Shown here in pieces: positions 22,800 through 35,069 of a DNA stretch of 64,000 nucleotides; position 1 is the stretch's first letter; each line of letters starts with the position of its first letter. The notes below the pieces were generated by a model, which saw only the letters and a program-made list of their open reading frames with translations, was not told where the DNA came from and did not search any database. A program made the translations under genes and the position numbers. This DNA comes from Brachypodium distachyon (lineage: Eukaryota > Streptophyta > Magnoliopsida > Poales > Poaceae). The stretch spans positions 66,736,355 through 66,800,354 of the forward strand of contig NC_016131.3 in assembly GCF_000005505.3 (NCBI RefSeq). Reading direction: 5' to 3'.

Positions 22800-23509
22800 G
22801 TTAATTACCATGAGTATGGATTTTGTTGAGATCCATGAGTATGAAACTATGAAATATGGAGATAATGTTTTTCATATGTAAACTTGTTTATTTTCTTCCT
22901 ATCCCGCTTCCCCGCCTGACCTGCAACTCGCCCAACTCACTTACCCACCGGTCTCGCACCAATTGGAACATGTGCTATATCCAAATTCAAAACCCTAACC
23001 AGCCCCAACTGAAACATGTGATGAATCAGCAATCGTTGGCAGTGAGGCCTGCCAAGGCCATCTCTACACTGCTGTTCCAGTCCTCCTTGTCGCCCTGTAT
23101 TTTGCCGCTTGCCCGCCGCTCGTGGCATCGCCGAAGGGGCCGATGCGTGGGTTTGGCCTAACCAAACCAGCAAGCAGTGCGACGACATAAGCTATGACAG
23201 GTTAACGTTTTGGCATCCCAACCACCGGCCATGCTGGCCTCACTGACGAGCCCAACCAGTCAAAATCGAGAGAAAAAAAATGTTAAATAGGTTTAATGTA
23301 ACAAATTCGGGATAAATTGCGACGCGGAATTTTAAACATGATGAACGTTGTCATAAATTTAAAAAGCAAGTGGCAAAACGTGAAGTTCACTTAAAAAAAA
23401 ACTTTCCACAGGGACGCATGGACATTTTGCGAACAATCCCAACGTGTCCGCGCCTAGAAACTACAGCTCGCGCAAAACGGCTAAAAGCGACCCGCAGCTG
23501 GTCTGCTCC
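22800..23509. other. Intergenic sequence between NF-YC and LQY1
   Basis: No gene or clear repeat is recognised here. It holds the probable end of the NF-YC locus and the distal upstream region of LQY1. Confidence 0.4.
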
Positions 23510-23800
23510 CAAGGCCCAATCCAAAGCGTAGAGTTTTTGAGAGGCTACCAAACTTCCAGAATGGATAATATCCATATCTGAAAAGACCAAGACCTGGCCA
23601 CGAATGGCCCGCGAGGTGCGAGGAGCCTGCGTGTGCCCCTGCTGCTTTCCCTGATCGCCGTGTTGCCGCTGCTGATTGCTGAAGCACCTGATGCGCTTGC
23701 GCTGCGCAGCAGGAGCTGTTCACCTTCTGTCCTCAGCAAGGCCAGAACTTCTGAAGCAGTAACGGGCGGGGTGCGTCTGATCTGCGCGCTGGACGCAGCT
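23510..23800 (+). promoter_or_regulatory. LQY1 upstream region, duplicated in front of NF-YC
   Basis: This block contains the promoter-proximal region and 5' UTR of LQY1. It aligns along its length with the sequence before and in the first exon of NF-YC (20,036-20,139 plus 20,694-20,870). No canonical TATA box is evident in this copy, whereas the NF-YC copy has TATAAAT. Confidence 0.6.
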
Positions 23801-25888
23801 ATGGCCACCTCCTCCTCGCCGCTCACCACCACCCACTCATCTTTCCTCTCTTCCGCGCCATGCTCGCTCACCACCATGGCGGCGCTGCCGCGGCGGCGGA
23901 GGCCCGGGGCGCGGTACCCTCGTATCCAGGCCATCGACTTCGACCAGAACACGGTGCGCCAAGAGAGCTACAATGCCCGCCTCGCCCAGTTCTTTGGAGG
24001 TTAGCACTTCGATCTCTCCCGCGGAGTTCTAAAACGCGTTTTCTTGGTGGATTCAGATTGTGGCTATAACGGTCGGGGTTGCCAGCGTCGCCGCCGGGAT
24101 AGGTATCCCGATTTTCTACGAGAACCAAATCGACAATTCCGTGAGTTCTTTCTGTTATCCCTCGATCCGGTTCGTAGCGAATATTGTTTCCCGTCAACAA
24201 GAAGTTGTTGGACGATTGGGTCTGATGAACTAAATTTAGGAGTTACTGGAACTGAAGAGCCTAGCTCAATTGACTTTCCCCTGCTATTTACTCCGAATGC
24301 TGAAAACTTGATTTTTGCTTTCCACCAATGCAGGCAAAGAGGGACAACACGCAGCCGTGCTTCCCCTGCAGCGGCTCTGGCGCGCGTATGTGATTATGCT
24401 CTCTGATTGATGTCCTAGTTTCCTTCATTCTTCGAATTTACTTTTCTAAACCTTGGCTTTTCTACATGCTTGGATAGATTTTAATGTTGGTTACAATTTG
24501 CATGGTGCACTGATGTCAAATCTAAATGTATCTTGATTACATGTAAAATGAGATGAATCGCTGGAAATTTAAAAGCTTTAAAGTTGATTTTGTCAGGACA
24601 TTTCCATATAATATATGAACCAACTGGTTAGTTTAGCTTGCATTTTAATCGGTTCCACACTTGCATTACATTTTGCTAAACAATAACCACGTCTACCTTT
24701 AATTAAAACATCTTCCTTCTCTGCCAAAGAGTATGTCTAAATGTCTGATAGTAACTTGGCTCAATTATATGTGGCATTTGCTGAGTGAGGAATCCGAAAT
24801 GTATTTATATTTATGCTTTATTCCGTGACTTTCTCTTTCTCAATTGTCTAAAAAAAAAAGTGTTTCCATCTAGTTCTTCGGTGTCATAATAGAATCGGGT
24901 GGCATTGGGAGAAAGGAGTCAGCCATTAACTTAATGAAGGAATTTTGTATTTCTTGAACTAAGTTTTGATTGCCCAAGCTGCCAAGCAGCAGAGTTATCG
25001 ATGTTAAGAGTGATGGAAAATGGCAGCCATTCTCCTATCTGAAATACCTATATCTTAAATGAAATCATTTCCTTGTATTAACAAAAACTTCTACTTGTGA
25101 ATTTGAACAATTATCCTCGCATTTTTTTTTGAACAATTAGACTGTACTCTTAAGTCTGTACATGATGGCTAGGCATAACAGAAAGTCACAAACATATGAT
25201 GGCTTGGATATAGTGCATATCACGTACATTACTGTGTACTCTTGTTTTGTTTCATGTGTGACAGCATCTAGTTGACCAGAATGTTGAAAAGAAATCGTTG
25301 ATTTTTCCAGAGGTATGCAGGTTTTGCACCGGAGCTGGCACTGTTACCGTAGTAATTGGCAGTGGTGAATCTGAAGTATCGAAGTGTGTCAACTGTGATG
25401 GCATTGGCTCGTTGACATGCACCACGTGCCAAGGTAGTGGCATTCAGCCACGTTATCTTGATCGCAGGTAATGGGGTTTTCCTCTGAAATGTTTTCATAC
25501 GCGCATATGTATTCTTCGTTGGAACAACCATGCTAATTAATCCAACAACTTCTGTGTTTTAATATCGAGTTACCAAAATGAAATCATGCTTAACATGTTG
25601 AGAAAAATAGTTGAAGCTATCATACATTCATACATGGGGTGTTTCATGTAGAGATGACAAAATTGCTTAACTGCACCTGCCTATACTGTTTGTCACATTG
25701 CATAGGAAACTCTCACCCATTGACCTTTTATGCCTCTCCTGAGAACAGAAGTGGATCGCTGAATATGTTGTTTTCTTATACCACCAATATCTTCCAAATA
25801 AAAGTGGATCTAGCTTGAACAAAAGAGTTGTCTTATCGTTTTGTGGTTTGGTTGGCTAACCAGGGAGTTCAAGGATGATGACGATTGA
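23801..25888 (+). CDS. LQY1: LQY1-type thylakoid zinc-finger protein (DnaJ-like Cys-rich, PSII repair)
   Basis: Five coding exons (23801-23953, 24057-24140, 24334-24385, 25311-25467, 25864-25888) sum to 471 nt and encode 156 residues. An Ser/Thr- and Arg-rich chloroplast transit peptide (residues 1 to about 44) is followed by a membrane segment, IVAITVGVASVAAGIGIPIF, and then four CxxCxGxG motifs: CFPCSGSG, CRFCTGAG, CVNCDGIG, CTTCQGSG. The tail is QPRYLDRREFKDDDD. This is the layout of Arabidopsis LQY1, a thylakoid protein with disulfide isomerase activity that helps photosystem II repair under high light. All introns are GT/AG and every phase closes. The in-frame ATG at 23,633 would add 56 residues, but the 23,801 start gives the normal length and a typical transit peptide. 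Confidence 0.94.
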
Positions 25889-27320
25889 AGGTTTTGTCAT
25901 TACTGGCTAACGGCGATATGGTAAGGAATCTGATCTAAGGATGCTATGTCATACATGGCAGAGATGTATCTGTCAGGATTGATCTGATTGTTTTATGTTG
26001 TATTATATATCTTTTGTTTAGTAAATATATACGTATGTATGCACCCCCTTTCAAATGTCAGAAAACGTCTGTCCCTGAATGGGCAAATGAGGATATTTTT
26101 GTTGAACATTTGGCAATGTATGGCATACACAGTGTTCTTTCCAATTTAGAAGTTAGCAACATTAGTGTGACTCTGCACTGTCTTAGTGCTTATATTATGA
26201 CTTTATGAGTAACCAGGTTATATGCCACAATCTGTAGGGGTGCTCATTATGCTACCAGAGCCAGGAATGAGCTCGAGTCCTACTCCTAAGTCCTAACTAA
26301 AACAAGTAAGATATAATAAGGCACTTTGAATCCACATCCTAGGCATGTTGGAGCCTAGATTTAAGAGGAAATGCTGAAGTATATTGTTCACTTTTTTCAG
26401 TAGCTTAAGCTTTTGAGTCAACTGATCGGTGGATGTAACTCAATTATGACAAAACAGGGTAAATTATCAAAATGCGATGTGAAGTGGAGCATATGATCAA
26501 ATATGCCCAAAGTAACGTACTCTGTATGTATGGAATATTGGAACGGAACCATAGCGAGGCCATCCCTCCCAGCCTCAGCGGCTCAGCCTGACAACAGTGT
26601 TGAGGTAAGACTGTCAGAGTCAAATCATCTCTCAGTCTGAAGCTTACCCGTACTGGAATATGGTCATCTTCTGAACAGGAAATAAACACGGCGGAGAGTT
26701 TAACCGCGCGCTATATAACAACAGTATGAAAAATGAACACGGTGATACACAAAAAGCGCGGGAGACTGATTCGGAAACAGCAATGTTCTAGTGTGTTTTG
26801 AATTACCGCTAGGAGGCTTCTGGCAGGCTCAGTAGATTCTCTTTGCACATCGCTTAAACTTACCGGAGCCCAAAAGCTTGTACGCAAGGTTGCCAGGCAC
26901 TTGGAAGTGTGTCTTCGGAGGACCAAGGTTTACTTCCAAGTGAAATCTGCCGATGATTGACACAAAAATCTGACGATGATTTGCGTCACAGAGTAAACTG
27001 AACGGAAAAATAGGAATTGGACCGGGAAATGGAAGCTTTTTAAAAAGCAACGAACTAACTTTATTAATTAATTACATAAAGACAGTACAGCCAATAGACA
27101 ACAAACATGAGCAATAGAGTCCCTTGATACAGACACAAATTAGATTCCGCAGTAGTCATCATAAGTTTTACTCTTCGCATCTACTGTGTTCCCTTGCCTT
27201 TGGTGAAGAAACGGTATAAAACCGAATATGTACAAGTGTAGCCATGAAGTTTTTGAAAAACCAAACGAATTGACTAGATGAGATTGTTGACATATGTATC
27301 GAATATGTGTACAAGTAAGG
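25889..27320. other. Intergenic sequence after LQY1
   Basis: This stretch includes the LQY1 3' UTR (probably the first 300-400 bp) and AT-rich sequence with no recognised gene. Open frames at 26,444-27,050 are short and show no family features. Confidence 0.4.
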
Positions 27321-27329
27321 TTACAGTTG

Positions 27330-27690
27330 GACTTAAAATTAGCGGAGGGTTAGGTGCTGGAGTCGAACACGTGTAACCGGGGCCTAATATATAATGGCAC
27401 CGCGGGGTAGCCCGTAGCGCAAAGAGATCATGACAAAATAATAGCAATAGGCTTGCAGGGAGAGCCGACGGCTTGTGCCGGCGCCCAGGGTGACCAGTGT
27501 TGCGGTATTACAAGGGGAGGAGCACCCGTAGTCATGCCCCCGGGATGTAAGCTTCATCCGAACCTCGTTAACAAATATCGTGCCTTGGTGTCATCCTTGA
27601 TTGTGCATCCGCCGGATTTCGTAACCGAACTCTTTTTTCGAAAAGCGCAAAACTTGCGATCGATGCATTGGTAAAGAGAATGTAATTACG
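27330..27690. mobile_element. Possible LTR-retrotransposon fragment
   Basis: The phrase CCCCGGGATGTAAGCTTCAT, followed by AACCTCGTTAACAAATATCG, resembles grass LTR sequences, where similar text precedes the end of the LTR. No coding domain or paired terminus is visible, so the call is tentative. Confidence 0.3.
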
Positions 27691-27899
27691 AGCTCAGGGC
27701 CAGGCCAAAACAACCAGCAACTCAAAACAAGATCACAACCATCGTCTGCCACACAAACACAACTGATACCACCAAACAACCATAGGCTTCGATGCTAAAT
27801 ATAAAGGTACACGACGCGAAAGACCCACTAATTCCACCGGAAACGAGAATCCAACTCTGAAATAGCCAAAGTTGGGCCGCTCGTTGGCTCCCGCTATGT

Positions 27900-28135
27900 A
27901 GACCACAAACACACACTTACACTCATCTCTACAAGCACCTATGAGAGGCTGAGGCCAGCAAAATTTGAGAGATTAACAAAGTCATCACAAATAACTCGCT
28001 GTTGATGGGTACATCACCTACCATTACCACTGAAAGAATATCACCGATTAAATTCAGATAAATGTGATCACACATGACAAATCTAGAACTTAAATTTAGG
28101 TGGGCCGGTTCCAAAAAAAAAACCAAACCACCGCA
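27900..28135 (+). repeat. Dispersed repeat, copy 1 (same family as 35,070-35,325)
   Basis: Starting at the CACAC-rich end it reads AGCACCTATGAGAGGCTGAG, then TTGAGAGATTAAC, AAGTCATCACAAAT and GTGATCACACATGACAAATC, ending GGTGGGCCGGTTCC. The copy at 35.07-35.33 kb has the same words in the same order and orientation. This type of repeat is common in grasses. I do not assign a superfamily. Confidence 0.7.
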
Positions 28136-29820
28136 GCTTATATATTTATGAACGGAGGTACTACAACATTTTTTTCTGCTTGCTATCTCTCTCCATAAAC
28201 TAAAATAAGCTGTTTGTATCAACTTTGTTTTTCAACGAAGATCGATCGTCCCGATTAAACTACGTGAGAGTGTGTGGGCTGTCGTTAGGTGGCTGCTCAA
28301 AGCCTTAGGAAGTTATTAGGCTGATGCCTTCTGGCTAAAGTACGTACGTACTTACGTACCATTATCCGTTCTGAAGTTATCGAGCTATACAATCAGCTAG
28401 CAAAGCGAAGTGGAAGAGGGCCCTATTGCAAAGCTGATTGCATGCATGATATGTGTATATACAAATAAAAAAGAAAGTTTCCTACCAGCTTTATTATGGT
28501 ACGCAGCGTTACAAAAGTAAGCATTGATTTCTCTTTAATTTTGGGATCTTCGCCTTTAGACCTTCACATGCAATCATCACTGTATCTTCTTTAACTGAGT
28601 GGACTTTAACTAGGATATTGTCCCAGCCATGACGCGTGGCATTGGATTTGATTTGTTGTGACAGCATATTTTATGGTTTGCGGATAAGCTGATACAGATA
28701 CTGAACTGTATTTATTTATGGCTGATTGCATAATTATTGCGCATTTTTATTATGTCCTGGCCTACAAGTTTAAAAGAGTAACTAGACTTGAAGTAGTTTG
28801 TTGAGCCTACGTAAAAAAAAACTTGGCTAGTTAATTTCTTCACGCATACAAGGATGGTGTCACACTGATAAAGCTGACGTACGGTAACTACGGTTATTGG
28901 AGTACTAGATCAGTAGTACAAGTGACTTCTGTTCCCATCTGCCCGTGGGATTGTTTAACCACACCAATAAGATCGTTGGAAGTACGCCGATCTCCAAGTT
29001 GACTGTAGGAATGCACAGTCCTGTTTGTAAAGCTCCTGTGCTTGACGTGGCTACTGTTCAATTAATTGTAGTAGCTAGTCTTCATTCCCCGCGAAAAAAT
29101 GTTAGTCTTCATGAAGCAATCATGATTCTGAAGGTAGTGAGTAAGTAGGTAAGGTTAGGTTGCCGTGACGACATAAGAACAAACCAGCCAGCTAAATGCT
29201 GATGAAGTATATCGTTGTCAGTGTGGGCTTAGTGCCATCCATGACGCTGGTGACTGATCACTAAACCACCAGTCCCCTCGCCTGCCAATTATGATCCCCA
29301 AAGGCCCATGTACGTCTGTCGAGCAAAATTTATGAGGAGCAGACTGTCAGGACAGATGAAGAGAAACTGTTGTGCAGTATCAGAGACAGCGTCAACTACA
29401 TTCTGTCTGAGTGAAACCTCTCGTTAATCCACGTAACCATCGAGACACACCAGTGCAAGATGGTAAATTCGTACTAATATGAGTTACAGTACCCTCTAAA
29501 CAAAGGGACATGGGACTAAGATTTTGGTTATCTGGTTTATCACGTATAAATCATGTTTGTTAAAAAAATTGGAATTGATGACACAAATAACCTATGGCCC
29601 TCGAATTAAGAGAGATGGCTACTTCCATCATATACTCTAATTACTTTTGTAGAATTACATACGGAGTATGTATAACATATAATCAGTTTAAGAAAATGAA
29701 TTCAAATTTTGATTCAAATCCCGTTCGATAAATTGTCAGGATTTCAGATTACCGTGGTTATCGCAGATTTAGTACCGGAAAAAAAAATCCAGTAGTTGCT
29801 CTAGTTTTGGATTCCCGTAA
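28136..29820. other. Intergenic sequence, no gene recognised
   Basis: AT-rich sequence with only short random open frames. No repeat or RNA gene is visible to me. Confidence 0.4.
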
Positions 29821-30344
29821 AAGAAAAAAAGACTGTGCTAGCGAGTGCCCATGCACTTTCTCCCCGTTGAGAGTGCACAGCCTAAATACGGTTAACCACC
29901 CTACAATTAACGGAAAGTTTTGGTCCTCGCACCCCACGCGACAGAGATCCCCCCAGCGCGCTTGGCTGCCCGACGCTCCCCAACCCAGAGATAACCGCCG
30001 ACAGGCTGGCAACACACAACGCGCAAAATAAAGCAGCTCGCCCCTCCACCTTTTCAGATCGGAAAACGAGAAGGGGATCGTCTTCCCCAAAGAACTCTGG
30101 ACGAAATTCCCCTGCTACGTGAAGTGTCATGGATGCTATCTTGATTGAATCTAATCAAAGTTGCCGGAGCTGACTCTCTCACAAGCCCCATTGATCTGGC
30201 AGCAAGTTAATTGCCCAACCCCTCAAATCAAGCGCTTGCTTCTCCCAAAAAACAACCATAGAACACAACTTGTTCCCAGAAACTTAGATCCGACCAGGAA
30301 ATTAGGTGCTAGGCAAGAAAAATTAAACTGACAACACAGAGGAA

Positions 30345-30760
30345 AGAACACATGTTGATTAGGTCAGTTTTGCACAGAGTTGCTTTCCTAAGGGACACAA
30401 AACAACTGAATTATGCATGTTTTTCCAAAACAAAATCCCAAGAGCATACTAGAATTGAGATCTACACTGGTAATAAGTGGGCATGCTGCAGCTGGGCAAG
30501 AAATTTGATTAGGCAACACAAAAGACACATGGGCCGAAGCTTTCTTTTGTGCAAAACTGAGGAGACATGAGTGTTAGGCTCAGTTTTGCACAAAAGTTGC
30601 TCTCCTAAGGGAGAAATTTTGCATGTTTCCCAATCCCTGGAACATACCAGAATTGAGATATGCCCTGGACATTAAGTGGGCATGCCGTAGGGATCTATCA
30701 AGCAAACACACACAAACCACATGTCGATTAGGTCAGTTTGGTTTCCTTGTTGCACATAAA
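30345..30760. repeat. Degenerate tandem repeat, about 2.2 units of about 210 bp
   Basis: Each unit reads GGTCAGTTTTGCACA (or GGCTCAGTTTTGCACA), TTGCT.TCCTAAGGGA, GCATGTTT.CC, CCAGAATTGAGAT and TAAGTGGGCATGC in the same order. A third partial unit begins at about 30,722 (CGATTAGGTCAGTTTGGTT). It lies inside the 4.77-kb TIR element. Confidence 0.75.
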
Positions 30761-32122
30761 AGAATACAACTCCTGCTTAGTTGTCATTGAGAAGCACACA
30801 CATGTTTAAAGCCTCCAAGGGAAAGCAAACTATACACACATAAAAAATCCTTGATAATGGTGCACGGTCACAGGAACTTCTGCTTCTTCAACATGCACAA
30901 AGAAATTGCTTTCTCCTTCATGGCCACTGATTGCTTCACATTATTAGCCTCTGTATTGCTTCGCTCTACAGATATAGACAAAGAAACTTGCCAAGCACCT
31001 GTTCATACCAAGAAATTCATCAAAAAGGTAAAAAAAACAGTGGGAAACCAGTTTAGTTAAAAAAAGATGCATTTGTCATGTTGATTAGAAAATGCAACTA
31101 TTCACATGTTACTGATGTTTCTTCTATGATACAGATGGGTGTGATCGACCTAAATGAATTTCCTATCAATCTCAATGATGAACAAAAGTCTAAAAATATA
31201 TATCACCTAGGAACAGGGCAGGTGTGGGCAATTATATTGACAAAGAAAAGGTGACAACCTAAAATCTCAATATATAGATAAGTAACTAATTAGCAAAAGG
31301 TTCTAAAGAGGGGAAAGAAGACCATACCTAACCTAAAACAAAGTTGCACTGACTAAATGAATTGTGAAGCATCTGAATGATTATAGAGCAATTATGTTAG
31401 CTTCCTACCACTCCCCAACACATGCTTATTAGCTTGCTGCATCATGTCTTTTAAGCAGCAATATGTCAGGTCTAAAAAAGTACGTAGTAAACCTACATCA
31501 ATGGATCAAGCGTGAAAAGGGGAAAAAGCAACAAACTGATTTCATATAGCCAGCATGGTTAGGCAAAAGCATATAGGTTACGAAAAAGAAAAGGGAAGCA
31601 AATATAAGGCATTGTGTGAGCAACTAAATACCTACATCACCTAAAGTTAAAAAAGCAGCTTCAGGGGGAGCCCTATGTGTGTTCAGGTATATTGAGAAAG
31701 AAAAAAAGCAACAAAGATTATGCTAAACATATGTGTAAGCAACTAATTAAGAAAAAAAGGTTCTAGGACGTAGCCTGAAACAAGAAGTTGCATTAAAAAA
31801 AGCAACTATATTACTGAGGCATGTGCCTATATTGCTTGCTTCACCCTTCAAAAGAAGCAGCTATAAGACGTATGTTTTCTGTTATCTGCGGTTGCTAGGT
31901 CCATAATATGATAAAAGCAATTTCTAGTCGATTTGAATCTCGAATACAATTTTCAGTCAATGGTTAACAGTTCAAAGATCAACTATATGGTAAAGCGAAA
32001 AAGGTAACTAGTGTAGCAACTTCTAATTCAAAATTTTGGTAGAGATGCAACTTTTACTTAAAAAATAGTTGATTAGTCAAGCGACTTTTACTAAAATAGT
32101 TGAGTTGTCGAATAATCAACTA

Positions 32123-32235
32123 CTCCCTCCGATCCCTATTAATTGTCTCAAATTTGATCAAATATGGATGTATCTACGCCTAAAAAACGTCTAGATGCAT
32201 TTAATATTTCGATAATTAATATGGATTGGAGGGAG
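32123..32235. mobile_element. Stowaway-type MITE, 113 bp
   Basis: CTCCCTCCGATCCCTATTAA at the left is inverted as TTAATATGGATTGGAGGGAG at the right, with TA on both flanks. It is inserted in unit 1 of the tandem array. Confidence 0.9.
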
Positions 32236-32901
32236 TAATTATCAAAGAGATTGAAAGCAAAAAAGTGCTCAATGATGCAGAAACTGCTTCAAAATATTGA
32301 CTCTCTAATGCAATTTCTAGTCAACGGTTGACAGATTAGAAAACAACTTATGTGATAAAGCAAAAGAGAGTAACTAGTCTAGCAAGTTCTAATTCAAAAT
32401 TCTGCTGGAGATGCAACTTTTACTAAAAATAGTTGAGTTGTTGAATAAGAAACTAATTATCACAGAAACTGAAAGGAAAATTTGCTCAATGATGCATAAA
32501 TTGCTTCAAAAAATCGACTCTGTAATGCAATTTAGTCAACGGTTGAGAGATGATTACTCAATAAAGCAAAAGAGAGTAACTAGTCTAGCAATCTATGTGA
32601 TAAAGCAAAAAAAAGGGTAACTAGTCTAGCAAGTTCTAGTTCAAAATTTTGCTAGAGATGCAACCTTTACGCAAAAATAGTTGAGTTGTTGAATAAGCAA
32701 CAAATTATCACGGAAATTGAAAGCAAGAATTGCTAAATGATGCATAAATTGCTTCAAAAAGTTGACTCTCTAATACAATTTCTAGTTAATGGTTGACAAA
32801 GCAGAGAGGAAACCATATATGATAAAGCAAAAAGGGTAATTAGGTTGGCAACTTCAAATTCAAAATTTTGCTACAGAGGCATGCGACTTTTACTAAAAAT
32901 A

Positions 32902-33012
32902 CTCCCTCCATCCCATATTAAGGACTCAAATTTTTTTAAATGGACGTATCTATATACTAAAATACGTCTAGATACATGTAATATTTTGGCACCTAATATA
33001 GGACGGAGGGAG
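32902..33012. mobile_element. Stowaway-type MITE, 111 bp
   Basis: CTCCCTCCATCCCATATTAA at the left is inverted as CTAATATAGGACGGAGGGAG at the right, with TA on both flanks. It is inserted in unit 4 of the tandem array. Confidence 0.9.
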
Positions 33013-34610
33013 TAGTTGATTACTCCAACAACTTGTGAAACTGTCATTGAGACCCTAAACAGTAATGTAAACTGAAAAGGCCAAATTGAATGCTTAATCA
33101 TGTGACTCCTATTTCAGAAAAATGTTAGCCCGTAATGGAACTTCTAATATGCATTTCAGCTCCTATTTCACGACAAGCAAAAATCAGAGCGAATAGAAGT
33201 GTTTAGCACAGAGCAAATTGATATGTTCAGCACAACACAGAGTAAATCGAATTTGGGGCAATCCCTAGAACCAACAATTAGGAGGTATCCCAATACTAGA
33301 GAAACAACAACACGTGGCTCTAAAAATACATTGGCAAACCCATAACAACAACATATACACAACTAGAATTTAGCTAAAAGAGAAACTAAAAAAAACATAA
33401 ATACTCGAAAGTGTGTGTACAGATGATGCCATAGGTTATACTCAACGACGCAATCACACGCATGATTACCGAAGGAAATTGGCAGTCTCACAAAAAAGAG
33501 CAACAAACTAAACAATAGGAATATGATAGGAATATGCTTTTGGCAGGGCAATTACTGAAGGAAGCAACAGCTAAAACTGTCCTCTCTAACCATGCCATGA
33601 AAAAGGGACAAAGGATGAAGGGAAGGATGAAAATCGGCACATGATTTTGCCCAAAGCGAACGGCCACACAACAAGCAAAAACTGCTAAGAGGGATTTACT
33701 GCGGGCACGAGATTAGGTGAAAAACACAAGGGAAAAACAACTGAAATTGGGCTGAAATTACCAGCTACAAACAACGGGAAAAAGCACTAAGGGATTTCAG
33801 AGGCAGCAATTTAGAACTCCAACGGAACTTGCTTAGGTCGCCCCGTCCAATGGAAAAAGCTGCTCGACCCGTCCAACTCGACACACTTCTCAACGATCCA
33901 CGAAGACGACCCCAGACAAAACGGGAAATCCACCCCGCCAATCACCCCTGCCCCCACCACGCAAAGGACCGCGCAAAAACATGAAGCTTCCCCGCCCCAA
34001 AATCGACCTTGCCAGATGCCGCACGCACCCTCGTCTCTGAAAAAATCGAGGACAAAATGGACCCCCGCTGTTCTATGTGCCCCATCGAGCTCGATACAGC
34101 GCTCGCTGCTCCCCGAAAAACAACCTAGGCGACCAGGAACCCCCTCAACAATCACCAGCACAACATGCAGCTACCGAATCGCACTCACCGGGTGTCGCCA
34201 TCGCGCGCATAAAACGACGGTGAAGCCCCGCCAGCCGCACGGCACAACGCGCGCCACTTGCCGTTAGCCGAACCGGTGCACCGTCTCACTCCCGCTGCGC
34301 CTCCCCTCGCCGCCGAAATCCAGCCGTTGTTGCCAACCCAACATGCACTTGAAAAATCGCCTGCCGACGGAGACAACGGAGATGGGGAGGGGAAAGTGAG
34401 GGGAATAGGAAGACGAGTGAGTGACAGCTGGGCCCGCTCCGAATTTACTGCGTCCACCCCTGTCCGAATAGAAGCGCCGTGGATAGGGACTGACAACAAA
34501 ATAATCGGACGCTCCCCGTGCCTCATGCTCAATCAGACGTCACGGAAGTGTGTGCACCCTATGTTGGAAGAAAGTGCATAGGCACTTTTAAGCACTTAGG
34601 AAGAAAAAAA

Positions 34611-35069
34611 TCCTAATCTTGAAGGCAATGCTGGTTTAATTCTACCTTCCTGATTTGTTTAGGTAGAATTACATACTTGAACTGAAGGAAGAACCAATCT
34701 CGGGACTACCGTGCCCATGCATGCACGGCAAATCAAATCATGGCATACCCTCCCGTCCAAAAGCCGGAACGTGCTCACGTGCCTACGCCTGCAGTCGCAT
34801 ATTCGGGTCACCCGTGTCTACCACCTCCGCGCTCAACAAAGCTGCCGGTTTACCGAACGGACGCTATATATCTTTCGTTCGCCAGAGAGATCTATCCGTT
34901 CCCAGCCGTTTACGTATATCACCGCGACAGCCTGGGAACAAAACGGTACCTGCTCGCTCGCTGCGCCGAGATTTGACCGGCGATGTGAAGCGCGCGCGCG
35001 CATGTGCGCGCACTGCACACACACAGCTAGTACGTGCTACGGCTTCTAGCTAGGCCATTTTTTTTAAAC
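34611..35069. other. Intergenic sequence, no gene recognised
   Basis: Open frames at 34,711-35,053 exist in three registers at once and show no family features. A GCGCGCGCGC run is present near 34,990. Confidence 0.35.

Larger units (their letters stand above)
31940..33110. repeat. Degenerate tandem array, four units of about 215-260 bp
   Basis: Units start near 31,950, 32,315, 32,527 and 32,787. Shared words in order are GTCAACGGTTGACAG, GATAAAGCAAAA, GTAACTAGTCTAGCAA, TTCAAAATTTTGCT, AGAGATGCAACTTTTACT, AATAGTTGAGTTGTTGAATAA, ATTATCAC, ATGATGCATAAATTGCTTCA and GACTCTCTAATGCAATTT. Units 1 and 4 are each interrupted by a Stowaway MITE. The array forms the core of the 4.77-kb TIR element. Confidence 0.85.
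29831..34600. mobile_element. Large non-autonomous TIR element (Mutator-like), 4770 bp
   Basis: Both ends carry inverted repeats of about 45 bp: the left has GTGCCCATGCACTTTCT and GAGAGTGCACAGCC, the right (inverted) has GTGCCTATGCACTTTCT and TAGGGTGCACACAC. The element is flanked by an identical 10-bp sequence, AAGAAAAAAA, at 29,821-29,830 and 34,601-34,610, the length expected for Mutator target-site duplications. The subterminal zones (29,870-30,130 and 33,800-34,480) are GC-rich; the interior is AT-rich and made largely of decayed tandem repeats. No transposase is recognisable. The target sequence is low in complexity, so the duplication alone is weak evidence, but TIR and duplication together are good. 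Confidence 0.75.

Noticed and set aside
33811..34161. Minus-strand frame of 116 codons
   Set aside because: Lies in the GC-rich subterminal zone of the 4.77-kb TIR element, where several frames are open at once.
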